A stretch of DNA of 64,000 nucleotides from JAANXG01 sp963731035 (GCA_963731035.1 CAVSUY010000018.1:154539-218538); one strand, 5' to 3'. Counted from the first letter of the stretch, positions 33,734 through 43,181 are shown. A program made the numbers and translations. Notes: generated by a model from the sequence alone, not told the origin.

Positions 33734-36438
33734 AAATCCGCTCCATCGCTGTTAATCAGTTCAAGAAGTTCACGACGCCGATGAGTCTCAACGACATCGG
33801 CGACGGTTTGAATGTCGTTGTCGGCCCCAACGAAATGGGAAAGTCGACTCTGCTCGATGCATTGCGTGCCGCTCTTTTTGAAAAATACAGCTCGAAGGCG
33901 CAACCTATTGTTGCTCTACAGAACGACCGTAATCAGGCCGCACCTGTCGTTGAACTGGCGTTCGAGGTCGATGACGGGGTTTACCGGATCAGAAAGCGCT
34001 TCGTGAAGAAGCCATACGCCCACCTGTTTTGCCCGGACGGGCGAAAGCTGGAAGGTGACGAAGCGGAAGACACGCTGCGCGATCTTCTCGGATTCGAAGA
34101 GCCCGGCAAGACGGGCGCAAAGCCCGATACCCTCGGTATGTGGAATGTGCTTTGGGTTCAGCAAGGCCAGTCCTTCGGTGCGCTCGATCTCCCCGACAGC
34201 GCGCGCTCGAACCTTCACAGCGCGCTGGAATCGGAAGTGGGCGCAGTTCTCGGAGGTAAGCGTGGGAAGGCGTTACCCGACGCGGTGGATAAACAGCTCT
34301 CCGAGCTCGTTACATCCACCGGCAGACCACGCGGAGACTACAAGGAGCTGGTCGACGCAGTAGAGACCCTGCGCTCTGAACTCGAAGTACTACGAAGTCG
34401 CCGCAACGAGCTCTCCAAGACCCTGGAAGACCTCGAAGCGGCCGAGGAGACGCTCGGCCGCCTTTCTTCGGGAGACCGCGACCAGGCGGACAAGGAAGAA
34501 CTGGACGCTGCACGAGCCCGACATGCCGACCTTGCCAGGCTCGAGTCTCGCATCGAGGCAGCGACCACGGAAGTTGAGCTGAAGAAGCGCAATTTGCAAC
34601 AGGCTGAGCAGACTCTTGTCGAGCGTCGCAGTCTAAAGAGGCGGATAGAGAACGATACGCAAGCGGTCGAGGTGGCGAAGAAGAAGCTCGACGAGGTTCG
34701 CCAGACGGAACAGGACCTGCGCAAGCAAGTCGAGGACCTTCGCAAAGATGTGAAGGAAGCCGAGGATTCTGTCACCGGGGAAGATAAGGCTGTGTCGCTG
34801 GCACGCCGCGTCCTTAACGCCGTCCAGCGAAACACCCGAATACGCGAACTCCAAGGACGCTACGAAAAAGCCCACGAGGCTGAAACAAGGCGGAGGGTTG
34901 CACAACAAGGTGCGGCAGCCATTCTGGTCACCGACGAAAACATAGCAACGATACGGGATGCGGCCAAAGGATTGGAAACAGCCCGTTCCCGCCTTTCCGC
35001 TGCTGCAACGCTGGTTTCATTCGATATGCGTTCAGACCGATTGGCGAAGATCAAGGTCGATGGCGCGTCACTTGCCGCTGATCAAATGTCAGTGCAAGCG
35101 GTCGAAGCAACGACGATAGCGATTCCGGACTACGGCAGCATCTCCCTTCAGCCCGCGATAAAGGATCGCGACAAACTCATCGCACAACAGCGCGAGGTGA
35201 ACCAAGCCCTCAAGGCGGCGCTTGAAGAGTGCGGCGTGAAGTCGGTTGATGCAGCCGAGGATCAGCTCGCGAAACGCCAGAAATTTCTTCGCGACGCGGA
35301 GATTGCACGGCAGGAAGCGGAACTGCACGCGCCGGGGACAGACGAATACGGAGCCGGTGCGGAATCTCTTGGGGATCACATTGCAGGTTTGAAGACGTTC
35401 CTCGAAGGAGAGTTAAGTGATTTTGGGACCGCAACGTTGCCTACTGAGAAGGAGGCGGAGCAGGCCCATAATTCTGCGCAGAAAGACGCACAGGCAGCCA
35501 GGGATACGCTATCCGGCGCCCGAGCGGCTCTCGTCGGGCCGGAAGGCGAGATTGGGCGCGTTCAGACCGAATTGGGTGGCGTGAATACCCGGTACGAGGA
35601 TCAAAAGGACCGTCTCAAAAGACTCAGGGCCGAGCTCGCGGTAGGCGAAAAGGAAAACTCTGATAGCGATCTTGAGTCCGCAGTGTCGGCAGCGGAAAAG
35701 GCGCTGGCCGATCAGGACAAGGCGGTTTCCGAGCTTGGGGGGCAACGTGAGGGCGAGACGCTGCCACAACTGAATGCACGGATTTCACGGTTGGACAAGG
35801 CACTTCAGGAAAGGCGCGACAAGCGCGCTGATCTGAAAGAGAAGATAGCCGGGCTTCGGTCGCATATCGAAGCCCTCGAGGGCGCTGGGCTCGACGAGGC
35901 AATACAGCAAAAAGAGCGCGAGATCGAGTTGGCCGATGGGCAGCGGCACCGCTATGAGCGCGAAGTCGCTGTGCTTTCGCTGCTGCTATCGACGCTTCGT
36001 TCTGCCGAGAGCGACGCAAAGGAACGGTATCTGTCGCCAGTGCTCAACCGCGTCAGGCCATACTTGCAGCTCCTGTTCCCCGGTGCAGAGATCACGATTG
36101 ACGAAAACCTCCACATCGTCGGTGTCGTTCGGGATAACGGCTATGAGGAAGCGTTTCATCACCTGAGCATGGGAACGCAGGAGCAGATCGCCGTCCTGGT
36201 TCGTCTTGCCTTTGCCGAGATGCTCGTCGAACAGGGACATCCGGCGACCGTCGTGCTGGATGATGCTCTCGTATTCTCTGATGATCGGAGGATGAGCCGC
36301 ATGTTTGACATTCTAAACATGGTCGCCCAACGCGTGCAGATTGTTGTGTTTACATGTCGAGAGCAACTGTTCGAGGAAGTCGGCGGACGTCATCTGTCAT
36401 TAGAAAAAGTCCCTGAGAAAGACCTCGAATCCGCTTAG
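33730..36438 (+). CDS. SbcC/Rad50-like (YhaN-type) SMC ATPase
   Basis: A 902-residue protein from ATG 33730 (MKIRSIAVNQFKKF). The N-terminal ATPase half has Walker A GPNEMGKST (about 35-43). Coiled coil occupies about 200-400 and 490-770. The C-terminal half has the signature HLSMGTQEQIAVLVRLAFAE and Walker B VVLDDALVFSDD. No CxxC zinc hook is present; instead a short globular, beta-rich insertion (about 420-490, around SLAADQMSVQAVEATTIAI) interrupts the coil. It should form a DNA-end-processing complex with the SbcD-like protein. A DNA repair or phage-defence role is possible but not shown. Confidence 0.85.
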   Translation: MKIRSIAVNQFKKFTTPMSLNDIGDGLNVVVGPNEMGKSTLLDALRAALFEKYSSKAQPIVALQNDRNQAAPVVELAFEVDDGVYRIRKRFVKKPYAHLFCPDGRKLEGDEAEDTLRDLLGFEEPGKTGAKPDTLGMWNVLWVQQGQSFGALDLPDSARSNLHSALESEVGAVLGGKRGKALPDAVDKQLSELVTSTGRPRGDYKELVDAVETLRSELEVLRSRRNELSKTLEDLEAAEETLGRLSSGDRDQADKEELDAARARHADLARLESRIEAATTEVELKKRNLQQAEQTLVERRSLKRRIENDTQAVEVAKKKLDEVRQTEQDLRKQVEDLRKDVKEAEDSVTGEDKAVSLARRVLNAVQRNTRIRELQGRYEKAHEAETRRRVAQQGAAAILVTDENIATIRDAAKGLETARSRLSAAATLVSFDMRSDRLAKIKVDGASLAADQMSVQAVEATTIAIPDYGSISLQPAIKDRDKLIAQQREVNQALKAALEECGVKSVDAAEDQLAKRQKFLRDAEIARQEAELHAPGTDEYGAGAESLGDHIAGLKTFLEGELSDFGTATLPTEKEAEQAHNSAQKDAQAARDTLSGARAALVGPEGEIGRVQTELGGVNTRYEDQKDRLKRLRAELAVGEKENSDSDLESAVSAAEKALADQDKAVSELGGQREGETLPQLNARISRLDKALQERRDKRADLKEKIAGLRSHIEALEGAGLDEAIQQKEREIELADGQRHRYEREVAVLSLLLSTLRSAESDAKERYLSPVLNRVRPYLQLLFPGAEITIDENLHIVGVVRDNGYEEAFHHLSMGTQEQIAVLVRLAFAEMLVEQGHPATVVLDDALVFSDDRRMSRMFDILNMVAQRVQIVVFTCREQLFEEVGGRHLSLEKVPEKDLESA

Positions 36439-36533
36439 AGGCTGCTTGTGTGGAGAAGGAGAGTCCAATAGAATTCGTCGTTTTGGAGCAAAGAATTAGA
36501 AAGGAACTGGCTGCGTGGGGTGCTGAGGCGCAA

Positions 36534-37331
36534 TTACGAGCCGTAAGAGGATGCCGTTGCAGCCTTGTGGAACGCCACCCCTTCGTTTGCCAGAGCACTT
36601 GCCAGCTCCGGACCCGGTGTTCGATCACTTATGACATCATTCACGCTGCTCAACGGCCCGATCAGCTCGAGTTGATGCAGGTCGAACTTGCTGCTATCGA
36701 CCAGGAGAATGGCGCGCCTGCTGCGTTCGAGCATGACCCGCTTGATGGAAACGCTTTGGGTGTCGGCATCGGCGGCCCCCTCCACCGTCAGCCCCCCCGC
36801 CCCAATGAAGGCTTTGTCCGCCGTGTATCGGCGAATAAAGTCAAGCGCCGCGGACCCGTAGACGCCACCCTCCCGCGCAACGTAGTCGCCCGGGCAGAGA
36901 ATGACACGGATCTCCTCGGCGACACTGAACTCCGTCGCCACGGGTATGCAATTCGTCACCACGGTAGCCTTGATTGCGCGCGTCGCGAGGGCGCGGGCGA
37001 AGAACGTTGTCGTCGATCCACAATCGACGAAAATCGCATCGCCGGGATCGACCAGGTCCGCCGCGTATCGGCCAATTCGCCTGCGTTCGTCAACGTGCCT
37101 CCGCTGACGTTCCGACACCTGCGGCTCATGGGTCAGCGAGAGTGCGGCCGCCCCTCCGTATGTTCGATGCAGCAAACCCCGTCCGCAGAGTTCGTCCAGG
37201 TCCCGCCGCACCGTTTCGCCCGTCACCTCGAAGGTTTCGGCCAATGCATTGATTCGTACGGAACCTTCGGTCCTGGCAATTTGAAGAAGGCGTTTCTGCC
37301 GCTCCTCACGACTGAGGCGATGCAGATTCAT
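36534..37331 (-). CDS. DeoR/GlpR-family transcriptional regulator
   Basis: A 265-residue protein from ATG 37331 (MNLHRLSREERQKRLLQIAR). The DeoR helix-turn-helix is RINALAETFEVTGETVRRDLD; the effector domain has VFVDCGSTTTFFARAL-type and FIGAGGLTVEGAADADTQ motifs that bind phosphorylated sugars or polyols in the family. It is last in the leftward catabolic operon, its start overlapping the HAD gene's stop (ATGA). It likely represses both this operon and the divergent transporter. The candidate operators are the CAACA/TGTTG repeats at 41797-42064. Confidence 0.87.
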   Translation of the reverse strand: MNLHRLSREERQKRLLQIARTEGSVRINALAETFEVTGETVRRDLDELCGRGLLHRTYGGAAALSLTHEPQVSERQRRHVDERRRIGRYAADLVDPGDAIFVDCGSTTTFFARALATRAIKATVVTNCIPVATEFSVAEEIRVILCPGDYVAREGGVYGSAALDFIRRYTADKAFIGAGGLTVEGAADADTQSVSIKRVMLERSRRAILLVDSSKFDLHQLELIGPLSSVNDVISDRTPGPELASALANEGVAFHKAATASSYGS

Positions 37332-38143
37332 GGCCTGATATTCCGACCCGCCGCGACCAGATAATCGGCCACTTCGACGAAACCGTCTCCGCCCCGGTGC
37401 CGGGAGATCCAGTTGGGAGGCGGCGCAAGCTGGTCTGCAAACTCGATAACGTTTGCCACCCCAACGGCGTGCCCCACCGATTCGAACATCGGGCAATCGT
37501 TGGGTGAGTCACCGACAAAAAGCGACTTCTCGGGATCCGCGTTCAGATCGTAGCCAAACACCTCGTCAAGCAACAGTCTGCTCATAGCGCTCTTGTCGTT
37601 CTCACCGAACCACCCATTGACGTGAATGGACGAGACTTTCGCTCTTGCGCCTTCCTCTTGGAAGATCTCCACAATGCGGTCTATCGCTTCCCTACCGAGC
37701 AGTGGGACATCTTCGCAGTAGTCGATCGCCAGGTCGCTTTCTCTATACGCCTGGTCCGCTGCTACTGCCGCCCCGGGGACCTCCCGCACGATGCGCCCCG
37801 CCAATGTCTCGAGGGAGACACGGTGACGGCGTCGCGTTTCGGCGTCGTACCAGAAACGTCGGCGCATGTGTCGATTTATTTCGTCATAGTAAAAGTAGAA
37901 TGCGCCGTTCTCACCCACCACCGCGTCAACGGGCCACTGGCGCGCAATCAGGTCGCACCAACCAGCCGGCCGGCCCGTTACAGGGATAACACTGTAGCCG
38001 ACCCCCCTGAGCCGCTCAAGCGCCGTATAGGCGCGGCCGGATAGCCTTCCGCGGTCTGTCAGCGTATCGTCAATGTCGCACAAGACAAAGCGCACTTGCC
38101 GCGCCGCCGCCACCGGGAATTCCGACAAGGGTCTTATAGTCAA
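37328..38143 (-). CDS. HAD-superfamily phosphatase (class IIB, Cof/SPP-like)
   Basis: A 271-residue protein with HAD motif I CDIDDTLTD, motif II VTGRP and motif IV VGDSPNDCPMFE. A cap domain lies between II and IV. It probably dephosphorylates a small sugar or polyol phosphate in the cytoplasm. Its start overlaps the stop of the G1P-dehydrogenase-like gene (ATGA, 38140-38143) and its stop overlaps the DeoR start, so expression is coupled. Confidence 0.87.
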   Translation of the reverse strand: MTIRPLSEFPVAAARQVRFVLCDIDDTLTDRGRLSGRAYTALERLRGVGYSVIPVTGRPAGWCDLIARQWPVDAVVGENGAFYFYYDEINRHMRRRFWYDAETRRRHRVSLETLAGRIVREVPGAAVAADQAYRESDLAIDYCEDVPLLGREAIDRIVEIFQEEGARAKVSSIHVNGWFGENDKSAMSRLLLDEVFGYDLNADPEKSLFVGDSPNDCPMFESVGHAVGVANVIEFADQLAPPPNWISRHRGGDGFVEVADYLVAAGRNIRP

Positions 38144-39444
38144 GGGACATCGCCGCGGTGATGGAGGCCGTGTGTATCTCCGGCAAGATCAAGAAAAGTA
38201 TACCTGTTTCGCAACTCGCGCGCATGTTCTACGGCGGCGTTGTAGAAGGCGGTATCCAAAGCTATCGAGTGCGGAGATGTGGGAGCGCCCACCGCTGTCA
38301 GCACTTCCTGCAATCGGCGCGAGTCGACGGCAACCCTTTCGCAATCCTCCACTACGGAACTCCACGAAGCGGCCAGACGCTCGTTGACATTGTCGACGTC
38401 ATCCAAAGTCAGAACCTTTTGCTCGAACTCATGCCAGCAGGCATCGCCGACCTCCGGGCCGAAATGGTCAAGGACGTCCTCGCGGGTGACCCGGGTCGCG
38501 ACCAGCCGAGGAGGCTCATCTGAACGGAGGAAGCTCTCCTGCAGTCGAGCCATGGTCAGCGTGGTCACGGCGATCTGCTCCCCGTGGAATATCTCACGAC
38601 GATCGCCGGGCGCCATCATATCGATGTAGTGGCTGATCAGATGCTCACCCTGGCTGGCCGGATAGCTTCCGCCGCAGATCGTCATGCCAAGTCCGGAGAG
38701 AATCAGTGTGCGCGCAAGACGACGCATGGCGGCCAGGTCACCGCTCACCAGGGCTGCCGACTCGTCGAGAAGACCGGGCTCGTCATCGGCAAGAAATGCA
38801 AAGGGAGCAATCCGATACGGGGTGCCAAACAGGTGATGGGAAAGCAGCCAGTCGATCTGTGCGGTGCTGCGACAGCTGGAATCGCCAAGCCCGGCGCGGA
38901 TCATGCGCACCGGAGCTGCGGCGAGGACCGTCAAATCGACGAAAACACCGGCCGCACTCGATGCCGGGAGCGATTTCTTGTGCCCACCGATGGTGATTGC
39001 CGCATTGCTCGATGTATAGCCGTTCATGGAGGGCGCCGTGGCAAAGACCGCATAGGGCTTGCCGGTCCGTGCCGCCGCGTATTTACATAGATCATTGATC
39101 GTTCCCGAGCCGACCGCGATCAGCGCGTCGCACATACTCGTCCGCGCTTCCAGAAAGTCGACCGTGTCCTCGTCCGCATGAGGATTATCGCCCAATACCA
39201 CGGATACGATCTGCCCGGGCCCGGATAGAGATCTTACGATTCGCTCCCCCAGGGCTTCGTGGGTCCTGGGGTCCGATACCACGGCGAGACGACCCGTGAG
39301 CCCTGTCTGTCGCACCAGATCCGCCTCATCCCCGGCGAGCGAATTCTCGATGGCTATGCAGCGGACAGGGACGCCGACAAAGCCGTCGCCGTCGGGATCC
39401 GGATATCGGCCATCAATCAGAAGCTGGATACTGTCTGCGGGCAT
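38140..39444 (-). CDS. sn-glycerol-1-phosphate dehydrogenase-like enzyme (iron-containing ADH fold)
   Basis: A 434-residue protein. NAD(P)-binding residues are in IAVGSGTINDLCKYAAARTGKP (given in part: VGSGTINDLCKYAA). The metal site includes GEHLISHYIDM and the following HGEQIAV histidines. ATAPSMNGYTSSNAAI matches the AraM/G1PDH group, which reduces dihydroxyacetone phosphate to sn-glycerol 1-phosphate or the reverse. In this cluster it more likely oxidises a polyol phosphate. The start (39444) lies inside the residual frame of the truncated glpD gene and has no clear Shine-Dalgarno. Confidence 0.83.
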   Translation of the reverse strand: MPADSIQLLIDGRYPDPDGDGFVGVPVRCIAIENSLAGDEADLVRQTGLTGRLAVVSDPRTHEALGERIVRSLSGPGQIVSVVLGDNPHADEDTVDFLEARTSMCDALIAVGSGTINDLCKYAAARTGKPYAVFATAPSMNGYTSSNAAITIGGHKKSLPASSAAGVFVDLTVLAAAPVRMIRAGLGDSSCRSTAQIDWLLSHHLFGTPYRIAPFAFLADDEPGLLDESAALVSGDLAAMRRLARTLILSGLGMTICGGSYPASQGEHLISHYIDMMAPGDRREIFHGEQIAVTTLTMARLQESFLRSDEPPRLVATRVTREDVLDHFGPEVGDACWHEFEQKVLTLDDVDNVNERLAASWSSVVEDCERVAVDSRRLQEVLTAVGAPTSPHSIALDTAFYNAAVEHARELRNRYTFLDLAGDTHGLHHRGDVP

Positions 39445-39584
39445 ATATCTGTGTTTTTTGGATTCGAAGGGTATGTTGGCGACACATTGAGCAGCACGGA
39501 CGAGCCGCGCCCTGCCGCATCGCGAGCTGCTCCCGAACCGTTGATGCCTCCACCTACTACGAGGAGGTCCACCCTGCGACTCAT
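39417..39584 (-). pseudogene. glpD-like FAD-dependent glycerol-3-phosphate dehydrogenase, N-terminal stub
   Basis: ATG 39584 overlaps the stop of the FGGY kinase (ATGA). The next 32 codons read as the FAD-binding start of GlpD: VDLLVVGGGINGSGAARDAA then GRGSSVLL. At about 39488 the similarity stops where VE..D would follow, and an unrelated tail ends at TGA 39417. Full GlpD has about 500 residues, so more than 90% is missing and the dehydrogenase gene for G1P now begins inside the stub. This looks like an internal deletion in a once fully coupled operon. The stub is not in a long frame and is easily missed. Confidence 0.8.
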
Positions 39585-41050
39585 TTCAGACCTTCCCGCG
39601 GGGCATCGAAGACGGGCTTCAACGCCTCGAACAACGCGCGGTATCTCGAATATGCCGCATCGTAGGGCCCCCCCTCCCCCGGCTCAACAATTGACCGGAC
39701 GTCATTGCGGCAGCTCGCGGCCGTGACGACATCGGGGCTGTATCCGGAGGCAACTGCCGCAAGCATGGCAGCGCCAATTGGCGAGGTATCAACCTCGGCC
39801 GGAAGCTCGACCGGGAGCTGTGCCGTGTCGGCGCGGATTTGCGCCCACAGCCGGCTTCGTGCCCCTCCGCCCAGAAGCCGGATTGCGTGCAGGGGTACGT
39901 CCAGGGCGTGAAGGCGATCGACTACATCGCGCATGGCAAAGGCACATCCCTCCATGACGGCGCGCGCCATGTGAGGCAGACCATGAGCAGTCGTCAGCCC
40001 GTAGAAGCAGCCTCTTGCATTGGCATTCCACTCCGGTGCCATTGCCCCGCTGAGTGCGGGCAGGAATAGAACACCGCCGCTATCCGGTGGAGCCTGCGAC
40101 GCCAGCATGTTGAGCTCATCGACGCCGGCGAGCCGATGAGTTCGAATGAACCACTCAATGGCACCGCCCGAGCACCATCCGGGATTTTCTATGAAGTGGC
40201 AGCCACCGACGTACGCGTGCGTCTCCAGCAGTCCTGCCTCGTCTATCTTCGCTTCGGCATCCAACGCGCCAACCACCTCCGCGGTTCCGAGCACGCATGC
40301 CAGCCGCCCCGGGCTGACGATTCCCGCCCCCAGAGGCGTCGCAAAGTCATCCCCCGTTCCCACTGCAACTGGAATGCCCATCGGCAATCCGGTGAGGCGG
40401 GCCCCGACCGAGGTAAGCGTCCCCGCCCGTTCCGATGCATTCGCGACCTCCGGAAGCTCCCCGGCACCAGTTCCAAAGACCTCGAGCAGCTCGGGATCCC
40501 ATGTCTTTGATACGAGCCCGTAGAGCATCGTGGTGGATGCGAGCGCATGATCCATGACCGCCCGTCCCGTCAGCCGGCTCACCAGATACGACACCGGTTG
40601 ATGAAAACATACGGCCCGTTCCACACCGTTGCGTTTGAGCCAGGAAATCTTGGCGCCCATATGGCTCGGATCGGCCACGATCCCGCAGTGGTCCCGGATA
40701 TACGCCGGAACTTCCCTGTTTGTGGGCAGCTCGGCGCGCCGGTCGAGCCAGATCAGACACGGACCGATGGGCTCGTTTCTCCGGTCCACCGCGAGACAAC
40801 CATCCAGTTGCCCCGAGATCCCGATCGCGGCCACGTCGCTGGGAACTGCGCCCGCGTCCTCAAGCGCGGCAGCCGTGGCGGGTGACACGGCCGCTTCCCA
40901 GACCCCTGGATCCTGCTCGGCCCAGCCGGGCTTTGGATAGCGGACGTCGTAATCCTGCGATGCCTGCCCAAGCACACGCAGGTCCTCCTGCGCAACCGTG
41001 ACCTTGAGGCTTTGCGTACCGATGTCTATTCCGACAAGTATCCCGCTCAC
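39581..41050 (-). CDS. FGGY-family carbohydrate kinase (xylulokinase-like)
   Basis: A 489-residue two-domain sugar kinase. The first phosphate-binding motif is GIDIGTQSLKVTV; GWAEQDPGVWEAA, ISGQLDG and the FGGY signatures (LGTAEVVGAL region; LLGGGARSRLWAQIRADT) follow. It transfers phosphate from ATP to a sugar or polyol hydroxyl. Substrate among xylulose, erythritol, glycerol-like compounds cannot be told. It overlaps the TIM-barrel gene before it (ATGA, 41047-41050) and the glpD stub after it. Confidence 0.87.
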   Translation of the reverse strand: MSGILVGIDIGTQSLKVTVAQEDLRVLGQASQDYDVRYPKPGWAEQDPGVWEAAVSPATAAALEDAGAVPSDVAAIGISGQLDGCLAVDRRNEPIGPCLIWLDRRAELPTNREVPAYIRDHCGIVADPSHMGAKISWLKRNGVERAVCFHQPVSYLVSRLTGRAVMDHALASTTMLYGLVSKTWDPELLEVFGTGAGELPEVANASERAGTLTSVGARLTGLPMGIPVAVGTGDDFATPLGAGIVSPGRLACVLGTAEVVGALDAEAKIDEAGLLETHAYVGGCHFIENPGWCSGGAIEWFIRTHRLAGVDELNMLASQAPPDSGGVLFLPALSGAMAPEWNANARGCFYGLTTAHGLPHMARAVMEGCAFAMRDVVDRLHALDVPLHAIRLLGGGARSRLWAQIRADTAQLPVELPAEVDTSPIGAAMLAAVASGYSPDVVTAASCRNDVRSIVEPGEGGPYDAAYSRYRALFEALKPVFDAPREGLK

Positions 41051-41733
41051 GCTGCACGCGGTGCGGTCGCACAGGCCTCGAGAACGTCTTGGAGCTGGGA
41101 GATAAATGAGCCTTTTGTCGGCGAGAACGATCCGTCGAAGATCGCTGAACCAATGGTGAACGCGTCCGCCCCGGCCTCGGCCAGGGCATGGATCCGCGCG
41201 GGACTGTCGACGCTGCCTGCCACGATAAGCTCACGGCCCGGGAGATTGGCCCGCGCCGCCTTGACGAGTTCGAGCGGGTCAGCCTGGGTCGCGCGGTAGG
41301 CCAGAAGATCCACGCCCGCGCAGCCGGCTTCAGCAAAGGCTCTGCAATCCCTCGCCACGTCTTCCGGAGTGCCGTCCAGCACCGTTGGATGTCCGCGGGG
41401 CCTTCCTGGAAACGGACAGAACCTGGCCAAGCCGTCCTCCAGCATTTCCCGGGCCAGCGCCAGATCCTGGCTGCCCAGGACATAATCGACGCCAATCGCG
41501 CGGGCAGTCGCCATTGAACGGCGCACTGCATCGTCTGTTGTACTCACCACTTCCATGTAAGAAGTAGCGCCGGCGTCTCGAATCGCATCGACCAAGGACT
41601 GCAACGCGTCGCGGGACGCGCCCACGTCCTTGAAGCCGATTCTCCGGACCCCCGTAGTCACCGCCATATCAAGGATCTGGCGGGCATCTTCGACCGTCTG
41701 ATCCCGCCGCGTAAGCATGAAAATGAACTCCAT
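41047..41733 (-). CDS. TIM-barrel protein of unknown specificity (HisA/ThiE/OMPDC-like phosphate site)
   Basis: A 228-residue protein from ATG 41733 (MEFIFMLTRRDQTVEDAR). Alternating beta/alpha pattern; the C-terminal VAGSVDSPARIHALAEAGAD then AFTIGSAIF is the phosphate-binding end of many TIM-barrel isomerases and aldolases. It could be an epimerase, isomerase or aldolase acting on a phosphorylated intermediate. It lacks the signature I expect of PcrB-type prenyltransferases. It is the promoter-proximal gene of the leftward operon. Confidence 0.7.
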   Translation of the reverse strand: MEFIFMLTRRDQTVEDARQILDMAVTTGVRRIGFKDVGASRDALQSLVDAIRDAGATSYMEVVSTTDDAVRRSMATARAIGVDYVLGSQDLALAREMLEDGLARFCPFPGRPRGHPTVLDGTPEDVARDCRAFAEAGCAGVDLLAYRATQADPLELVKAARANLPGRELIVAGSVDSPARIHALAEAGADAFTIGSAIFDGSFSPTKGSFISQLQDVLEACATAPRAA

Positions 41734-42161
41734 CTTCTCACTCCACTCGCCTGTACCGGAGACGCGGCCGGGTCGACCGCGACGGCCAGGAGTTTGCAAC
41801 ATTCACATAAGATATTGCAAGAACAACATTCGGCCTCTCCCAACAGCCACGCTCGATCGCGCCGAGTCGAGCAAAGGGCATTGCGTCAACAGTCTCCGGC
41901 ATGTTGCAGGCACAATAACGCAGCGCCGGGCCGCATCCGGCCCTGAGCGCGGGCGAACTCAACCCTGGTCCGCGTCCGGTGGACGCGACGTTATTGGAGT
42001 GCCCGGATGTTGCCCTTGCGGAATCACTGTTGGACCAACAACACTATATGTTGCATTTCCAACAATCCTCGTGCTAGCGTTCCAACTGTTTGCGGCGCCG
42101 CTGCCTCTTTGCGTAACTGCCGCACATCAAGCCAAGAAACCACCAACTGGGAGTAACGTGA
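41734..42161. promoter_or_regulatory. Divergent control region with repeated CAACA/TGTTG operators
   Basis: The 428 bases between the leftward catabolic operon and the rightward transporter hold no gene. CAACATTC is repeated at 41797-41804 and 41824-41831 near the left start. On the right, a perfect palindrome TGTTGG-A-CCAACA (42028-42040) and TGTTG-6-CAACA (42049-42064) lie about 100 bases before the binding-protein gene. The shared motif suggests one regulator for both arms, most simply the DeoR protein at 36534-37331. Confidence 0.6.
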
Positions 42162-43172
42162 ATGAATAGGCATCTATTGCGAATCGCCGGTCTTGCCGCT
42201 GCCCTGCTTCTTGGCGGGACTGCGGTGCACGCCGGTACCATCACGGCCTACACCTCGCTCGAGGAGGACGATGCGCGCGTATATCTGGAAGCTTTCCAGG
42301 CGGCCCATCCGGACATAAAGGTCGACCTTCTGCGGCTGTCCACCGGAGACCTCGGGGCGCGCATGCTGGCGGAGAAAGCCAATCCCCGCCAGGATGTCAT
42401 CTGGGGCTGGGCAGTCACCCAGATGGTCGATCCGCGGATCCTGGAGATGATCGAGCCCTACAAGCCAAAGGGTATTGACAAGGTCAATGCGGCATACAAA
42501 GACAGCAAGAACCGATGGTTCGCGACCACCGGTTACCTCGCCGGGTTCTGCGTCAATACCCAGGTGCTCAAGGACAAAGGACTGCCCATGCCATCATCCT
42601 GGCAGGACCTCCTGAATCCGGTCTACAAGGGCCACCTGGTTATGCCTAATCCAGCCAGCTCCGGCACCGGATACCTGCAGATTTCGAGCATCCTGCAGAT
42701 GAAGGGCGAGGAAGAAGGCTGGAAGTTCCTCGAGGAGCTCGACAAGAACATGGCCCAGTACATCAAGTCCGGCTCCAAACCGTGCAAGACGGCCGCCGCC
42801 GGCGAATACGCGGTCGGCGCCTCGTTCGCGTTCAGCGGCGTCAAGCAGATCATGACGGGCTACCCAATCAAGCTGGTCATCCCCAGCGAGGGTGCGGGCT
42901 ACGAGCTGGAAGCCAGCGCACTCATGAAGACATCGAAGAACAAGGCCGATGCCAAGACATTCCTCGACTGGCTGCTGACGCTCGACGCCGCCAAGCTGTA
43001 CGGCGAACGGTCGGCCATGTCGTCCGTGCCCGGATCCAAGCCGACGAAGGAGGTTCTGGACGCCGGTCTACCGGAGGACCTGTCGACGGTACTGTACAAG
43101 ATGGATTTTGAATGGTCGGCACAGAACAAGGCGCGTATTCTCGCCGAATGGCAGAAACGGATCGAGCGCTGA
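42162..43172 (+). CDS. ABC transporter periplasmic substrate-binding protein (iron(III)/AfuA/2-aminoethylphosphonate type)
   Basis: A 336-residue protein with a clear signal peptide (residues 1-24, ending VHAG). The mature part begins ITAYTSLEEDD and contains LSTGDLGARMLAEKANPRQD, NPASSGTGYLQ and the hinge region of class-II binding proteins. This fold serves iron(III), thiamine, 2-aminoethylphosphonate and, in AfuA, sugar phosphates. The neighbours argue for an organic phosphate or polyol rather than iron. First gene of the rightward transporter operon; a stem-loop follows its stop. Confidence 0.87.
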   Translation: MNRHLLRIAGLAAALLLGGTAVHAGTITAYTSLEEDDARVYLEAFQAAHPDIKVDLLRLSTGDLGARMLAEKANPRQDVIWGWAVTQMVDPRILEMIEPYKPKGIDKVNAAYKDSKNRWFATTGYLAGFCVNTQVLKDKGLPMPSSWQDLLNPVYKGHLVMPNPASSGTGYLQISSILQMKGEEEGWKFLEELDKNMAQYIKSGSKPCKTAAAGEYAVGASFAFSGVKQIMTGYPIKLVIPSEGAGYELEASALMKTSKNKADAKTFLDWLLTLDAAKLYGERSAMSSVPGSKPTKEVLDAGLPEDLSTVLYKMDFEWSAQNKARILAEWQKRIER

Positions 43173-43181
43173 GACCCGTCT

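Noticed and set aside
41047..41733. PcrB-like ether-lipid synthase forming a G1P lipid pathway with the G1PDH-like enzyme
   Set aside because: G1PDH and a TIM-barrel protein together recall AraM/PcrB, but the barrel lacks the motifs I expect of PcrB, and the kinase, phosphatase and importer fit catabolism better.
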